DNA of 64,000 nucleotides from Coprococcus eutactus (GTDB lineage: Bacteria > Bacillota > Clostridia > Lachnospirales > Lachnospiraceae), in the NCBI RefSeq assembly GCF_025149915.1, contig NZ_CP102278.1, positions 2,649,501 through 2,713,500 of the forward strand, read 5' to 3'. Shown here in pieces: positions 24,109-33,417 of this stretch; within the stretch, counting starts at the first letter, position 1; each line of letters opens with the position of its first letter. The position numbers were made by a program, and so were the translations under genes. Below the pieces are notes generated by a model that worked only from the letters and a program-made list of their open reading frames with translations, ran no database searches and was not told where the DNA came from.

Positions 24109-25779
24109 TTATTTTCTCACCCACCTGGCATAGAGTTTCCTGCTGCCGGTGCTGCCGGCTGCAATCTTCGTAACCTTTTTCTTGTACTTGGGATCGCTGT
24201 ACCACCCCTTAAATGTGTAGCCTTTTCTGACCGGATTCTTCAAGACGATAGTCCTAGACGCGACGGTATAACCGACTGGATTGGACCGGTTGTTTGTCCC
24301 CTTGCCAAGACTGTACTGGATCTTATACTTTACCAGCTTCCACCTTGCGTATAATGTCTGATTTTTGGTAGTCCTTACAACCGAACTGCTGCCGATCCTG
24401 CTGCCGCCACTCTTTGCTGTGTACCAGCCTGCAAATGTATATCCCCTTTTGGCCGGTGTCGGCAGTGTTCCGTAAGTTTTTCCACAAATGACTATCTTAC
24501 TTCCGGAGCTCACACGACCTCCATTTGGAGCAAATACTATTCTCACGCGCTTTACTGTGTCCGTATATTTTGCAGTAAAAGAAAGCTTGGTGGATGTTCC
24601 TGCCACTCGCAATGCAACCTTTTTACTTCCCGCCTTCCACGTCATCTGATTTAAGGCATATGCGATAATCCCATTTTGAATACCCGAAATGCTCGGCGGA
24701 TATGACGCATTGTCAGTGCTGACTTCGAATTTGGTTTTACCTGCATTGAGATTTTTCTGAATCCTCTCAGCGTAGGCTCGCGCCCACTTTGCGGCATCTC
24801 CGTTTCTGACAAAGTAGTTGTCTGCCAGGCTTGTAGAACGTGTGCCATAACCGCTTGCCGTATAAATCTGATCATGACCGTTGTGTGCCAACGCCATGAG
24901 TTCATCCGTCAGTCCAAAATACAAATGCGTTTGATCAAAGTTATAATAATTGTCTTTTGTATCATCCCATGTACAGTCCACCTGATACCATTTGCCATCC
25001 AGCTTCATGGCATTCCAGGTATGTCCATCATAGGTATCCCTTGTCTCAGCATTTGTTATGCCGGCTGCAGTAAGCAGTTTTGAATAGGCACTCTCATAGG
25101 CTTGACATGTGCCCAGCTTTCGTGTCAGTGCGCTCTCTGCCGAAGACCATTTCAGGGAATGATCGTAATCAAGCTGCTTCAACAGCCAGTCATGCAGCCA
25201 CAATGCCTTTTCATAGTCCGAACCATCCGTATCCTTGCTGCACTTTTTTACCGCAGCATTCACAATGTCACCCACGCTCGGATAAGCCCTGTCCGATACC
25301 TGTATATTTGTGCTCACACGCATATAATAGACACCTGACGTCTTGTCCATTACATAAAACCTGAAGTTATAGACTCCCGAAGCAGTCATTGTGAATTCAA
25401 AGTCGTGAGATTCACACTCATCTGTATATTGAATCCACGCTCCGCGGCTTGGATCCGCCACGGATTCAAAGCTATACTCATCCGGATTGGAATAACTCGG
25501 TGCATCCATTCTAAACAAATACCGGCCACTGCCACCATCCGCCGAAACGTGGAATGTTGTATTCTCCCCTAATTTGGGTTCGTTCCATTCAACCTTCAAT
25601 ACTACACCATTTTGAGGGTCACTTTCTGCACTGTACTTATATTCTGTAACTCTCTCTTGAGGATTTGTTGATGAACCAGCAGATTCTTCCTGCGCATAAC
25701 TTATCACCTTGATCATCGATACGCCTGTCATCACCAGCATTAATGTCAACATAAATGTTGCTAATTTTCGTTTTATCAT
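24109..25779 (-). CDS. Secreted transglutaminase-like protein with Flg_new repeats
   Basis: The 556-residue protein has a signal sequence (LATFMLTLMLVMTGVSMI) and a beta domain. The transglutaminase-like core has catalytic Cys in LGTCQAYESAYSKLL, His in YDGHTWNAMK and Asp in YQVDCTWDDTKD. At the C-terminus two Listeria-Bacteroides (Flg_new) repeats read FAGWYTAKSGGS...LYARW and FKGWYSDPKYKK...LYARW. Such proteins are exported and bind or modify cell-wall or external proteins. The ATG at 25779 has AAGGT seven bases upstream; a TTG two codons earlier is less likely. It ends without a wall anchor. Confidence 0.88.
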   Translation of the reverse strand: MIKRKLATFMLTLMLVMTGVSMIKVISYAQEESAGSSTNPQERVTEYKYSAESDPQNGVVLKVEWNEPKLGENTTFHVSADGGSGRYLFRMDAPSYSNPDEYSFESVADPSRGAWIQYTDECESHDFEFTMTASGVYNFRFYVMDKTSGVYYMRVSTNIQVSDRAYPSVGDIVNAAVKKCSKDTDGSDYEKALWLHDWLLKQLDYDHSLKWSSAESALTRKLGTCQAYESAYSKLLTAAGITNAETRDTYDGHTWNAMKLDGKWYQVDCTWDDTKDNYYNFDQTHLYFGLTDELMALAHNGHDQIYTASGYGTRSTSLADNYFVRNGDAAKWARAYAERIQKNLNAGKTKFEVSTDNASYPPSISGIQNGIIAYALNQMTWKAGSKKVALRVAGTSTKLSFTAKYTDTVKRVRIVFAPNGGRVSSGSKIVICGKTYGTLPTPAKRGYTFAGWYTAKSGGSRIGSSSVVRTTKNQTLYARWKLVKYKIQYSLGKGTNNRSNPVGYTVASRTIVLKNPVRKGYTFKGWYSDPKYKKKVTKIAAGSTGSRKLYARWVRK

Positions 25780-25878
25780 AAGCAATACCTTGAACCTTTC
25801 TTAATGTCAAAATAACATCGCTGCATATCAATCTCTTAATATATCCAGCATAACAGAAACACCATTTTTTTGCCACAA

Positions 25879-25915
25879 AAAACCCCACTGCAGAGTATTT
25901 CTGCAGCAGGGTTTT
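25879..25915 (-). terminator. Terminator after the large Cys-rich/FN3 surface gene
   Basis: On the minus strand AAAACCCTGCTGCAGA, a 5-base loop and TCTGCAGTGGGGTTTT form a long stem, followed by more T. It lies about 160 bp past the stop at 26074 and 100 bp before the transglutaminase start, separating the two units. Confidence 0.75.
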
Positions 25916-26073
25916 GCGGTTATTTTGGCGTTATGAACGGTTGTAATTATTAAACCGTAATCATGTTCGATAAATCATAATAAGAACGGTTATGGTTCCA
26001 TAAATTTAAAACTCGCCTTTTTTTAATAATGCGTCTGACTTAATTTATCTGTTGACCGGTTCAGATAACACCA

Positions 26074-28782
26074 TTACTTGATTTTCGCGCTGACAAGCTT
26101 GCTGAAATCAGAAGCCACAACAGCCTTTCCAGCCTTCTTGTTGGCAACAACCTTAAAGTAGTAGGTCTTACCACTTGTAAGCTTTTTGATGTCCGCGCTA
26201 TTTTTGATAACAGTGAGCTTTTTGAAGCCGCTGTTTTTCTTTGTGCTGTAATATACTGTATAGCTGTTTGCACTCTTATCCTTTGTCCAGCTGATGATTG
26301 CCCTTTTCTTTCCTGCCTTGACCTTGACCGACGTCGGCGCAGAAAGTTTTGTTGCGGTCAGAAGCTCCTTTGAAACAAGAGAAAGAGACTTTTTGCCGTC
26401 AATCGTCTTATAGGCTTTGACAACAATCTTGTATCCCGTGCCCTTTGAAAGCTTTTTAAATGTGAGGGTGCGCTTCGTTGTGTCAACGCTCTTGGCAAGC
26501 TTTTTGCCCTTGTAAAGGTATACTCTGTACCCGCTTACACCGGCAACCTTTTTCCAGGAAGCCTTGATCGAGTTTGTGGTCTGTTTAACAGCGATCTTGC
26601 TCGTCGCGGCGGGAAGGATTTTAAAGCTCAGCTTTTTGCTGCCGCTATAATTGCCCTTGAAGGTAACAGTTACGATCGCCTTGCCAATATTTTGGTTTTT
26701 GCTGTAAGAAACGGTGTAATCCATTCCATTCTTAAGTGTTTTTTTGTTTGCGTCCTTAACAATGACCGCAGGTTTCTGAGCCTTTCCGTTATATGTGTAC
26801 GCCGACTTTTTCAGCGAAACTGACTTAATTCTCGCTATCGAAATTGTTGGTTCTATCGTACTGCAAACAGTGCACTTCCTGGTAATCTTGCCATTTGAGG
26901 TAAGAGTAGCCTTGACAACAGACTTGGAGTACTTATGACCGAGAGCCTTGACTTTGGTCTGAGCGACTATAACGGTGTTACAAACTGAACAGTGCTTACC
27001 TTTGGTGAGACCTGTCTTTGTGCAAGTTGCTTTAATTTCGTTATCTATAACCGCATTATGTTTCTTACAGGATATGTTAACTATGCAGTCTTGACTTTCT
27101 GAATTAGTTATATATGGTGTAACATCGTAGGTTTTGTCTTTTTCAAGCCTGACTTCGGTAACTTTGCCTTTATCGTTACTAGAGACGGATTCACTAAGCT
27201 GGTTATTCTCAACAAGGTTTACTTCTGTTCCCTGAATATTTCCGCTGCCGAGATTTGACGAAGTTATGGTGATAAGATAAACCTTCGTTTCCGTCGGAGT
27301 AAAGAAGTAAGCGGTTATGTTTTTACAGGAATTGTCACCGTAACCTATTTTGGTCGGGTTAACATATTGCTTGCAGCTTTGGCAGTATGTGCCATTACAT
27401 ACAAGGCTCTGGTGCTGCTTCGGAATGACTTTCTGAATTGCATACTCACAGCCAGTGTGTTTGCAGTGTCTGGATTCCCTTCCATCTTTGTCGCAGGTTG
27501 CCGGCCAGTCAACCGTATAGGTGTCGCTCAAATCGTGTCCAAGTGCTGGCAGTTCGGTGTAACCCTCATAATATTTGCAGCCGAAGCATTCATAGCCGAC
27601 CGTTCTTCCCTTTCTGATGCATGTTGCCTCTTTAGCAGCGAGAGTTCTGCCAAACTGATGCTCCTGGAAGCTTTCAAGAGCATCACACTTTTTACAGTAC
27701 TTGTAGTGACCAAGAAGTGATGTCCTTTCCTCTAATTCAGGCTCAGAATCGTGACAGGAGGAGATAATTTTTATATCCGCATCCAACTTAACAAAGTCAG
27801 GCCAGGTATTGTATGCCCTGGTACCGTTGTGCATAATAACATAGTTCGGCTTTTCCAGAGATTGTGATAGAACTATGTCATAGAAATGAGGAGGCTGACC
27901 ACCGTAATAGATTGAATTTACATTTCCCTTTTGTCCAATATAACAGCCGCCAAGCCTTACTTTTCTGCTGGATGGGGTGTTTTGGAAATATATTGTGCTG
28001 AACGGCTGTTCATTAAGAAGCTGATTTGAAATTACTTCTATTTCTGAGTTTCCTGTTATTGTAACATTGCCCTGCGGCTCCGGTCCGTATGAATATATAC
28101 AAGACGGGACGCGTGCATTATTCTGAATAAGAGTACCGGTGATATAGAGATTGTTTATATCATAGAAGGAAATAACGTGGTGCCTGTTCTTATCGTTTAT
28201 ATAAGTGTCACTTCCGGATTGTGCTGTAAGAGTGAGATTATAGTTGATAAACTTCCCTGCTTTTCCAAGAATATTCACATCTGCGTTTGGGTTATTCACA
28301 GCGATCATCGAAGTTCCGTTGGCTGTTGAGTTAAAGATTATCTGTCCGCCGGACTGGGTTGTGGTAATTGTGAAGTCGGTGTTTGCCTTGGAACCTGAAA
28401 AAACCACAAACAGATCCCTTGTCTCCTCGTCTGAATGCATATCTGTTGTAACTTTCAGGGTTTTTCCGTTCAAGTCAAGGGTGATTTTTCCGGGATAGCT
28501 AACTGTGATTTCGGAATACCACTCCTGCTCATCCTGATAGCTCCAATCGCCCGGAACTTGCTCTTCGTAATCTATGTTGTTTTTGAGAACAACAAGCTTA
28601 TCGGGTGGGGTTGTCTCGTTCGAGGTGGCCTCAAGAGCTTTTTCAAGCTCAGCAAAGTTGGTTACATAGGTTGTGTTTTCGTCAACCGAATGATTGTCCG
28701 CTGCCGAAACAGTAAATACTGATGCCTCGAGCATCAGTATGACTAATGTTACGACAGTCAAAATTTTTTTCTTTTTGTTCAT
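26074..28782 (-). CDS. 902-residue secreted protein: pectate-lyase-like, CxxC-rich, FN3
   Basis: A signal peptide (ILTVVTLVILMLEASVFTVSA) precedes a beta-rich N-terminal region (residues 30-350: ITLDLNGKTLKV, GNVTITGNSEIEVI) typical of right-handed beta-helix surface proteins. Residues 355-660 carry many CxxC pairs separated by GH motifs (YKYCKKCDALESFQEHQFG, ATCDKDGRESRHCKHTGC, GKHCSVCNT), a secreted Zn-ribbon-like repeat. Next come an MBG/YDG-like domain (AYTYNGKAQKPAV) and two FN3 modules (IKASWKKVAGVSGYRVYLYK; RAIISWTKDKSANSYTVYYS). It has no sortase motif. Adhesion or glycan binding is likely but inferred. Confidence 0.85.
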   Translation of the reverse strand: MNKKKKILTVVTLVILMLEASVFTVSAADNHSVDENTTYVTNFAELEKALEATSNETTPPDKLVVLKNNIDYEEQVPGDWSYQDEQEWYSEITVSYPGKITLDLNGKTLKVTTDMHSDEETRDLFVVFSGSKANTDFTITTTQSGGQIIFNSTANGTSMIAVNNPNADVNILGKAGKFINYNLTLTAQSGSDTYINDKNRHHVISFYDINNLYITGTLIQNNARVPSCIYSYGPEPQGNVTITGNSEIEVISNQLLNEQPFSTIYFQNTPSSRKVRLGGCYIGQKGNVNSIYYGGQPPHFYDIVLSQSLEKPNYVIMHNGTRAYNTWPDFVKLDADIKIISSCHDSEPELEERTSLLGHYKYCKKCDALESFQEHQFGRTLAAKEATCIRKGRTVGYECFGCKYYEGYTELPALGHDLSDTYTVDWPATCDKDGRESRHCKHTGCEYAIQKVIPKQHQSLVCNGTYCQSCKQYVNPTKIGYGDNSCKNITAYFFTPTETKVYLITITSSNLGSGNIQGTEVNLVENNQLSESVSSNDKGKVTEVRLEKDKTYDVTPYITNSESQDCIVNISCKKHNAVIDNEIKATCTKTGLTKGKHCSVCNTVIVAQTKVKALGHKYSKSVVKATLTSNGKITRKCTVCSTIEPTISIARIKSVSLKKSAYTYNGKAQKPAVIVKDANKKTLKNGMDYTVSYSKNQNIGKAIVTVTFKGNYSGSKKLSFKILPAATSKIAVKQTTNSIKASWKKVAGVSGYRVYLYKGKKLAKSVDTTKRTLTFKKLSKGTGYKIVVKAYKTIDGKKSLSLVSKELLTATKLSAPTSVKVKAGKKRAIISWTKDKSANSYTVYYSTKKNSGFKKLTVIKNSADIKKLTSGKTYYFKVVANKKAGKAVVASDFSKLVSAKIK

Positions 28783-28864
28783 AGTTTTCCCTCCTTTTTA
28801 AATTAATAATATGTAAATGTTTCCCTTCCCTGCCTTAATCGGCATTGCAGGATTTTAACAGGAT

Positions 28865-30160
28865 TCAGCTTTTTATTTTCCACTTTTCGCTATCTCCGTG
28901 AAAGCTATAACCACAATAAGAACAGCATCCGTTTTCATCGGGCAAGAATGTTGCTCCGCAGCTAGGGCATTCCTTTTCAGCAAAGAATTCACCGTCAGAC
29001 TTTCTTTTTTCTGGATATCTTGCTCTTTGCATGGTCAGTTTCTTTTTGAATTTTTTTGTAAACGGTTTCTTATTTTCAGGAAGAAAGGTTTTTGTTCCAT
29101 AAACTTCAGACTTAACCGTTGTTATTTCATCTGTGTTAGAGACTTTTAAAAGCTTGATCGTGCCGATACTGAAATCAAGCAGATCATTGTCATTTTCGTT
29201 TTTGCTAAAGTATTCGTTTAAGCAGGATCTGAGGTAGTTCTCTGAATATCCTACGATCTTTTTCGCTAAATTGTCTTGTTTAACTTTTCCACAAATAATA
29301 GGTGTAACAATCGTTCCAAAAGCAAGAATCGCTGCACCGACGCCGGCTGCAAGGGAAATCTCCGTATCCTCGATCAAGTATAAGCATAGAAAGACACTTA
29401 AGAAAAGTATGAAACCGGATAAAAGAAGCTGTAAAAATCTTTTCATATTTGTACTGATCGTTTCATAAATCTCAAACGATTCGGTCTGCCAATCGTAAAA
29501 CTCGTTTTTTATAACGGCGCCACAATATTCACAGGTAACCTGCTGACTGTTCAGCTTGACTCTTGCACCACATGATGGGCAGGTTATTCTCAACATATCG
29601 TGATAATAGCTTTTCTTATTCTCTTTTTTGTCTGTGCGGCGAACGTGTCTCGACTGAAGTATTCGGAGATATGAATTTTTACGGTATATCTCATGCTGAA
29701 CCCTGTTGCCTTGCATTGACTCGAAACGCTCCAGGGTGCTGCACTTCAAAACCGATTCCCGCCATTCTCTGCCATCATCGTTCCATGTTTCAAAGTTATT
29801 TTTAGGAATGGGAACAACATCCGTGACGTAAATTTTGCGGCGTAGCTTATTCTTATTAAGTACGTCGATCTGACTAACGATTTTTTTTCGAAAAGCCAGG
29901 TCCATTCTTGCCGTAAGAAGCTTTTGATCCGCTTTTCCAAGCGGAATCAGTACTCTTTCAAATGCTTTTCTTATATCCTTTCGGATTTTCGAATCCTGTA
30001 GAGGAGTTTCCCTTTTTGCCAGCAATCTTTTCAGCTTAGCTTTTTTCAAATTCTTGGGAAGATATTCCGAAAAATCCATTACAAGTATACTTTTACCGAT
30101 ATAGAATGTACATAATATAGCAAAAGCGGCTGCAATGCACAGCGATACTGATAAATCCAT
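28865..30160 (-). CDS. Zinc-ribbon membrane protein, unknown function
   Basis: The 431-residue protein has an N-terminal membrane segment (VSLCIAAAFAILCTFYIG). A zinc ribbon near residue 190 (CPSCGARV...CEYCGAVI) follows. Next are two membrane segments near residues 240-285 (FLQLLLSGFILFLSVFLCLYL; LAAGVGAAILAFGTIVTPII). A C-terminal zinc ribbon (CPSCGATF...CCSYCGYSF) ends the protein. The domain between the second membrane pair and the last ribbon resembles Tim44/TIM-like soluble folds only weakly. It starts 15 bp after the DUF3592 gene stop and is co-transcribed with it. Confidence 0.7.
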   Translation of the reverse strand: MDLSVSLCIAAAFAILCTFYIGKSILVMDFSEYLPKNLKKAKLKRLLAKRETPLQDSKIRKDIRKAFERVLIPLGKADQKLLTARMDLAFRKKIVSQIDVLNKNKLRRKIYVTDVVPIPKNNFETWNDDGREWRESVLKCSTLERFESMQGNRVQHEIYRKNSYLRILQSRHVRRTDKKENKKSYYHDMLRITCPSCGARVKLNSQQVTCEYCGAVIKNEFYDWQTESFEIYETISTNMKRFLQLLLSGFILFLSVFLCLYLIEDTEISLAAGVGAAILAFGTIVTPIICGKVKQDNLAKKIVGYSENYLRSCLNEYFSKNENDNDLLDFSIGTIKLLKVSNTDEITTVKSEVYGTKTFLPENKKPFTKKFKKKLTMQRARYPEKRKSDGEFFAEKECPSCGATFLPDENGCCSYCGYSFHGDSEKWKIKS

Positions 30161-30175
30161 AAAATCACCTCTGAT

Positions 30176-30706
30176 TTATTCCTTGCTGACCACTTCATTT
30201 TCGCACTGCTTTTTCCGTTTGTCTTTTACAATGTCACACATCATTATAACAACAAGGAACAAGCCAAAAGGGATTGCCGCGCAGTAGAGCAGGAAATCAA
30301 CGGGATTACCCTCCGGGGAAAGCTTGTAATTTCCTTTTGTAGTTTTATAGACCTCTACTTTTATTGTATCGCCTTTTCTCAATTTATCGTATGTGTATCC
30401 TTTTGCGATATCTCTTGGCCAAACGCGTTCTTCGCACTTTCCTTTATAGGTCTTTCCGTCAATTTCATATGAAATTCTGAATTTATATGTTGTATAATCT
30501 ACATCGCCATTGTCATCCTTACTATCGTGGGTTGAAAAGTCAACAATAACAGCGGAAACTTTCCGTATATCAGTTGAGGCTGCATATTCTTTCTTTTCAA
30601 TTCTGCTTGTGACAATTCCGAAGACACCCACAACCATCGATGCTATGCCGACGACCATAATAAATATGGTCATTTTAATGTCCTCTTTTTCTTTTCTTTT
30701 ACTCAT
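30176..30706 (-). CDS. DUF3592 membrane protein
   Basis: The 176-residue protein has an N-terminal membrane helix (IFIMVVGIASMVVGVFGIV). An extracytoplasmic beta domain follows (TYKFRISYEIDGKTYKGKC, GDTIKVEVYKTTKGNYKL), then a second helix (FLLYCAAIPFGLFLVVIMM) with a basic tail. This is the DUF3592 arrangement; the function is unknown. GGAGG precedes the ATG. It is first in a two-gene unit with the zinc-ribbon membrane protein. Confidence 0.8.
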   Translation of the reverse strand: MSKRKEKEDIKMTIFIMVVGIASMVVGVFGIVTSRIEKKEYAASTDIRKVSAVIVDFSTHDSKDDNGDVDYTTYKFRISYEIDGKTYKGKCEERVWPRDIAKGYTYDKLRKGDTIKVEVYKTTKGNYKLSPEGNPVDFLLYCAAIPFGLFLVVIMMCDIVKDKRKKQCENEVVSKE

Positions 30707-30732
30707 AACAAGTCCTCCTTTCGCAATCAGGA

Positions 30733-30758
30733 CTGTGCCCGAAAGAGTTCAGGCACAG
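30733..30758 (-). terminator. Hairpin between TM2 and DUF3592 genes
   Basis: CTGTGCC (30733-30739) pairs with GGCACAG (30752-30758) around a 12-base loop. No strong T-run follows on the minus strand, so it may attenuate rather than stop transcription coming from the TM2 gene. Confidence 0.4.
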
Positions 30759-30805
30759 TTCCCAATTTTAAGCATATTTGTCTAAAGGCTGTCAAGAAGT
30801 CCTGT

Positions 30806-31453
30806 CTATTTTTTTTGAATAGGATTTCCGTCTTTGTCAGTGAATTTGCCGGTAATGATCTTTATCAGATCAACAAGTACACCGATTCCAAAAACGCCGG
30901 CGGTAAAAAGATAGAGAATGCCTGTTCCTACTTTACCCGCATAGAAACGGTGGCCACCAACTCCGCCGAGGAAAAGGCAGAGAAGAAGGGCTACAAGCCA
31001 ATCCTTTTCCGTCTGCCCGCTGCCACTTACACCAACGGGTGCTACATAATCTTCAACCTGCTCGCCGTTGAGTATCTTTTTAACATTTTCGGTCACCTCA
31101 TCAAGATACTCACCTCTTTGAATAGGAAGATTAGCTACTCCGCTTACTCCTTTCTGAATTACGCTGTTTTTGTCAACTCGCATACCGTTGACGGTTGTTG
31201 TATTCTCCTGGATGTTTGCCATGACTTTAATTTTGTTGCCGTCCTTGACAAATACCCAGACCGTAACGTCAAGGTTCGGTTCTTTCTCAAAGGAAATGCG
31301 CTTTCCAGGGATACCCCCTTTGATTTTGAAAGGCATTTTAAAAGCCGAAGCATGTGTGTTAAGCTTTTCGTATACGTCTTCAATTGTAGTTGTATAAGAG
31401 AGTTCAAACTCCCTCGGAGCTGTTGCAGCTGCCATTGATTTAATATCTACCAT
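30806..31453 (-). CDS. TM2-domain membrane protein
   Basis: The 215-residue protein has a soluble N-terminal domain of about 140 residues ([40 protein letters not shown]). Two membrane helices joined by a short turn follow: [27 protein letters not shown] and [20 protein letters not shown]. The [11 protein letters not shown] motif defines the TM2 family. The family's role is unclear. GGAGG precedes the ATG. It lies in a run of exported or membrane proteins that may work together at the envelope. Confidence 0.85.
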   Translation of the reverse strand: MVDIKSMAAATAPREFELSYTTTIEDVYEKLNTHASAFKMPFKIKGGIPGKRISFEKEPNLDVTVWVFVKDGNKIKVMANIQENTTTVNGMRVDKNSVIQKGVSGVANLPIQRGEYLDEVTENVKKILNGEQVEDYVAPVGVSGSGQTEKDWLVALLLCLFLGGVGGHRFYAGKVGTGILYLFTAGVFGIGVLVDLIKIITGKFTDKDGNPIQKK

Positions 31454-31533
31454 ATTTTTTCCCTCCTTTTTCTTTTTTCCTTTTTTATTTTATTATTCCG
31501 TGCTTTAACTCACACGGTAAGTTATGTGGATGT

Positions 31534-32541
31534 TTATCCTTTTCCGAGCATCTCCCATTTGTCGTTCAAGGAATCATAATAATATATGAGGTTGTCGCAT
31601 ACTCCGTAATAACGTTCTCTGACGAATTGATCGTCTCTGTCTGTGCCGAGTGCAAAAATCCAACACGACCGTCCCTCAATTTCTTCAATCTGCCCCGTAT
31701 ACTGTACACTCATGCCAATGCTTATGTAGTATTGCACCTCCTGAGATTCCAAAAGGATTTCCCTTGCTATTGCTACATTCTTATCCTCGGACTCACCGCT
31801 GCCGCAATAATCGGTATACATTGAAAAATCATAGTATTTTCCGTCGACAAGCTGCCCGTCCATTCCTGACAGCATCGGGAATACCGAAAAAGAATCGTTT
31901 CCTTTTTTAAAGCTCAGAGATACATTTGAATGTATTTCACTTTCATTGCAGCGCAGTAAAAAATAATCAATTCCATTTCCGTTGTAATTATAGAGTGTAT
32001 TGTCGGTATTTACAGAATATTCACCATTATCAGTTATTTCCGCCCGATAAACAGACACACTGTATTTTGTATCGGCAATAACTACCGCATAAAGCTCCGC
32101 ACCGCCCACATTTACAAGGGGCGCACCGCAGAGAAAATCATATTTATCCGCATACTGACTGTCTTTTACGAAATTTAGGATTCCTTCCTCATCAGCCTCG
32201 TAACCAACATAACCGATATAGGCAATCCCAACCGATTCTTTATTGTCAAGAATTGTATTTTTAAGTTTTGATAAATCGGTATCTTTTTGCACAGTTGCCT
32301 CTGTGGTTGCCTCTGTAGTTGTCTCTGTAGTTGCTTTTGTAGTCGCCTCTGTGATCGCCTCTGTGGTTGCTTCTGTAGCCGCCTCTGTGGTTGCTTCTGT
32401 GGTCGCCTCTGTGGTTGTGGCGGTTGTTTTATCTTCGGTCAGATTAGAATCCTCTGACGGTTTTGCCGCACATCCAGAAACCAAGACTGGCATAATTAAA
32501 ACCATCAGCAGGGTCATAATGTATTTGTTATATTTCAACAT
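31534..32541 (-). CDS. Lipoprotein with Thr-rich tetrapeptide repeats
   Basis: The 335-residue protein has a signal sequence and lipobox (VLVSGCAAK near residue 24). A linker of about 45 residues is made of the tetrapeptide TTEA and variants. A soluble domain of unknown family (residues 90-335) follows. The linker probably spans the cell wall and lifts the domain to the surface. The DNA encoding it is a 12-bp tandem array. The gene is leftward, downstream of the regulator's terminator, and is probably its own unit. Confidence 0.75.
   Translation of the reverse strand: MLKYNKYIMTLLMVLIMPVLVSGCAAKPSEDSNLTEDKTTATTTEATTEATTEAATEATTEAITEATTKATTETTTEATTEATVQKDTDLSKLKNTILDNKESVGIAYIGYVGYEADEEGILNFVKDSQYADKYDFLCGAPLVNVGGAELYAVVIADTKYSVSVYRAEITDNGEYSVNTDNTLYNYNGNGIDYFLLRCNESEIHSNVSLSFKKGNDSFSVFPMLSGMDGQLVDGKYYDFSMYTDYCGSGESEDKNVAIAREILLESQEVQYYISIGMSVQYTGQIEEIEGRSCWIFALGTDRDDQFVRERYYGVCDNLIYYYDSLNDKWEMLGKG
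32294..32425 (-). repeat. 12-bp tandem repeat inside lipoprotein gene
   Basis: About eleven degenerate 12-base units (GCCTCTGTGGTT and variants on the plus strand) encode the TTEA linker. Because the unit is a multiple of three, copy-number changes by slippage would alter linker length without breaking the frame. Confidence 0.85.
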
Positions 32542-32612
32542 TCATTGCTCCCCCCTTTCTACTACAACTATAGTCTTACACATTCTATTGTACGGATTTT
32601 TTGAGGTCTGTC

Positions 32613-32630
32613 ACTGGCACAAGTGCCAGT
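32613..32630. repeat. ACTGGCAC palindrome
   Basis: ACTGGCAC (32613-32620), AA, GTGCCAGT (32623-32630) form an almost loopless palindrome. CTGT and ACAG extend it after one mismatch. The core is shared with the larger palindrome at 20288-20323. Confidence 0.5.
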
Positions 32631-32674
32631 AACAGAAATACTATTTTCAAACTTTTTTGACTTTGGGACATAAA

Positions 32675-32703
32675 AACCCCTTGACCGTGTCAGTCAAGGG
32701 GTT
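32675..32703 (-). terminator. Terminator of the two-component operon
   Basis: AACCCCTTGAC (32675-32685) and GTCAAGGGGTT (32693-32703) form a perfect 11-bp stem. On the minus strand it is followed by TTT. It lies 9 bp beyond the response regulator stop and ends the sensor-kinase-regulator operon. Confidence 0.85.
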
Positions 32704-32711
32704 CATTTACT

Positions 32712-33341
32712 CTATTCGTCTTTTAAAGTGGTCACCATGAGCTTGTTCTCAATAGCTGTCACAACCAACGCTTCTCGATTCTCAAAGCCACCTTTTTCAA
32801 CCATGTCGTCTAAGTTCCAGCGCACACCGTTTTTGGAGATGCCCAGTTTATCGGCAATCTCCTGGTATGTAAAGCCCTTTATGTATAAGCGGAGAATATC
32901 AAGCTGTCGGGGCGAGAATGTATCGGACATTGTGCCTTCCATTTCAATTGCAGGAGAGGTGTCAGGAAATACTTTTTCGCCTGCAAGGGTACGCCTTATC
33001 ACACTTATCAGCTCCTCTGTGCCGTGGTCTTTATACCACAGGCTGTCTGCTGCACCTGTCTTTGCTCGTTCCAATACCTGCGGGTCGACAAGCGAGGTTA
33101 CAATTACTATTTTGATATTCGGAAAAGCCTTTTTTATACGTTTTGCGGCGGCAAGACCAGAGTGCTTGTGCTGTGTTTGCACATCCATAAGAATAAGCTG
33201 TATTGAGCTATTGCAGTTTCTCTCTGCATCAAAAGCGTCACGATATACGCCGACAAGGCGAAAAATTTCGTTTGATTTCAGTCGCTCGGCAAAATGCTTT
33301 TGAATATATAAATCATCTTCAACCAGTATTGTATTTATCAT
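32712..33341 (-). CDS. NarL/LuxR-type response regulator
   Basis: The 209-residue protein has a receiver domain (acidic pair in LVEDD, phospho-acceptor Asp in LILMDVQTQ near residue 53, TS in IVIVTSL). A GerE/LuxR-type HTH output domain follows (TFSPRQLDILRLYIKGFTYQ, EIADKLGISKNGVRWNLDDM). AAGGAG precedes the ATG. It follows the histidine kinase gene after 76 bp and is its probable partner. The output domain resembles the regulators usually linked to HisKA_3 kinases. Target genes are unknown; the nearby surface proteins are candidates. Confidence 0.9.
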   Translation of the reverse strand: MINTILVEDDLYIQKHFAERLKSNEIFRLVGVYRDAFDAERNCNSSIQLILMDVQTQHKHSGLAAAKRIKKAFPNIKIVIVTSLVDPQVLERAKTGAADSLWYKDHGTEELISVIRRTLAGEKVFPDTSPAIEMEGTMSDTFSPRQLDILRLYIKGFTYQEIADKLGISKNGVRWNLDDMVEKGGFENREALVVTAIENKLMVTTLKDE

Positions 33342-33358
33342 ATGTCGTTCTCCTTTTA

Positions 33359-33382
33359 TTGAACATCAGCTCATTAATAATC
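33359..33382. repeat. 24-bp exact repeat, copy 1
   Basis: The 24 bases from 33359 (core GAACATCAGCTCATTAATAA) recur exactly at 45598-45621. Each copy sits about 17 bp upstream of the start codon of a leftward gene, here the response regulator. Confidence 0.75.
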
Positions 33383-33417
33383 GTATTGGGAGAGAGCTGG
33401 TGCTGCATGTCAGGTTT

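Noticed and set aside
30815-31438. 207-codon open frame on the plus strand
   Set aside because: It lies entirely opposite the TM2 gene, which has a clear family motif and ribosome site.
32294-32425. Short regularly spaced repeats as a CRISPR array
   Set aside because: The 12-bp units are contiguous without spacers and stay in frame with the lipoprotein, so they encode a peptide linker.
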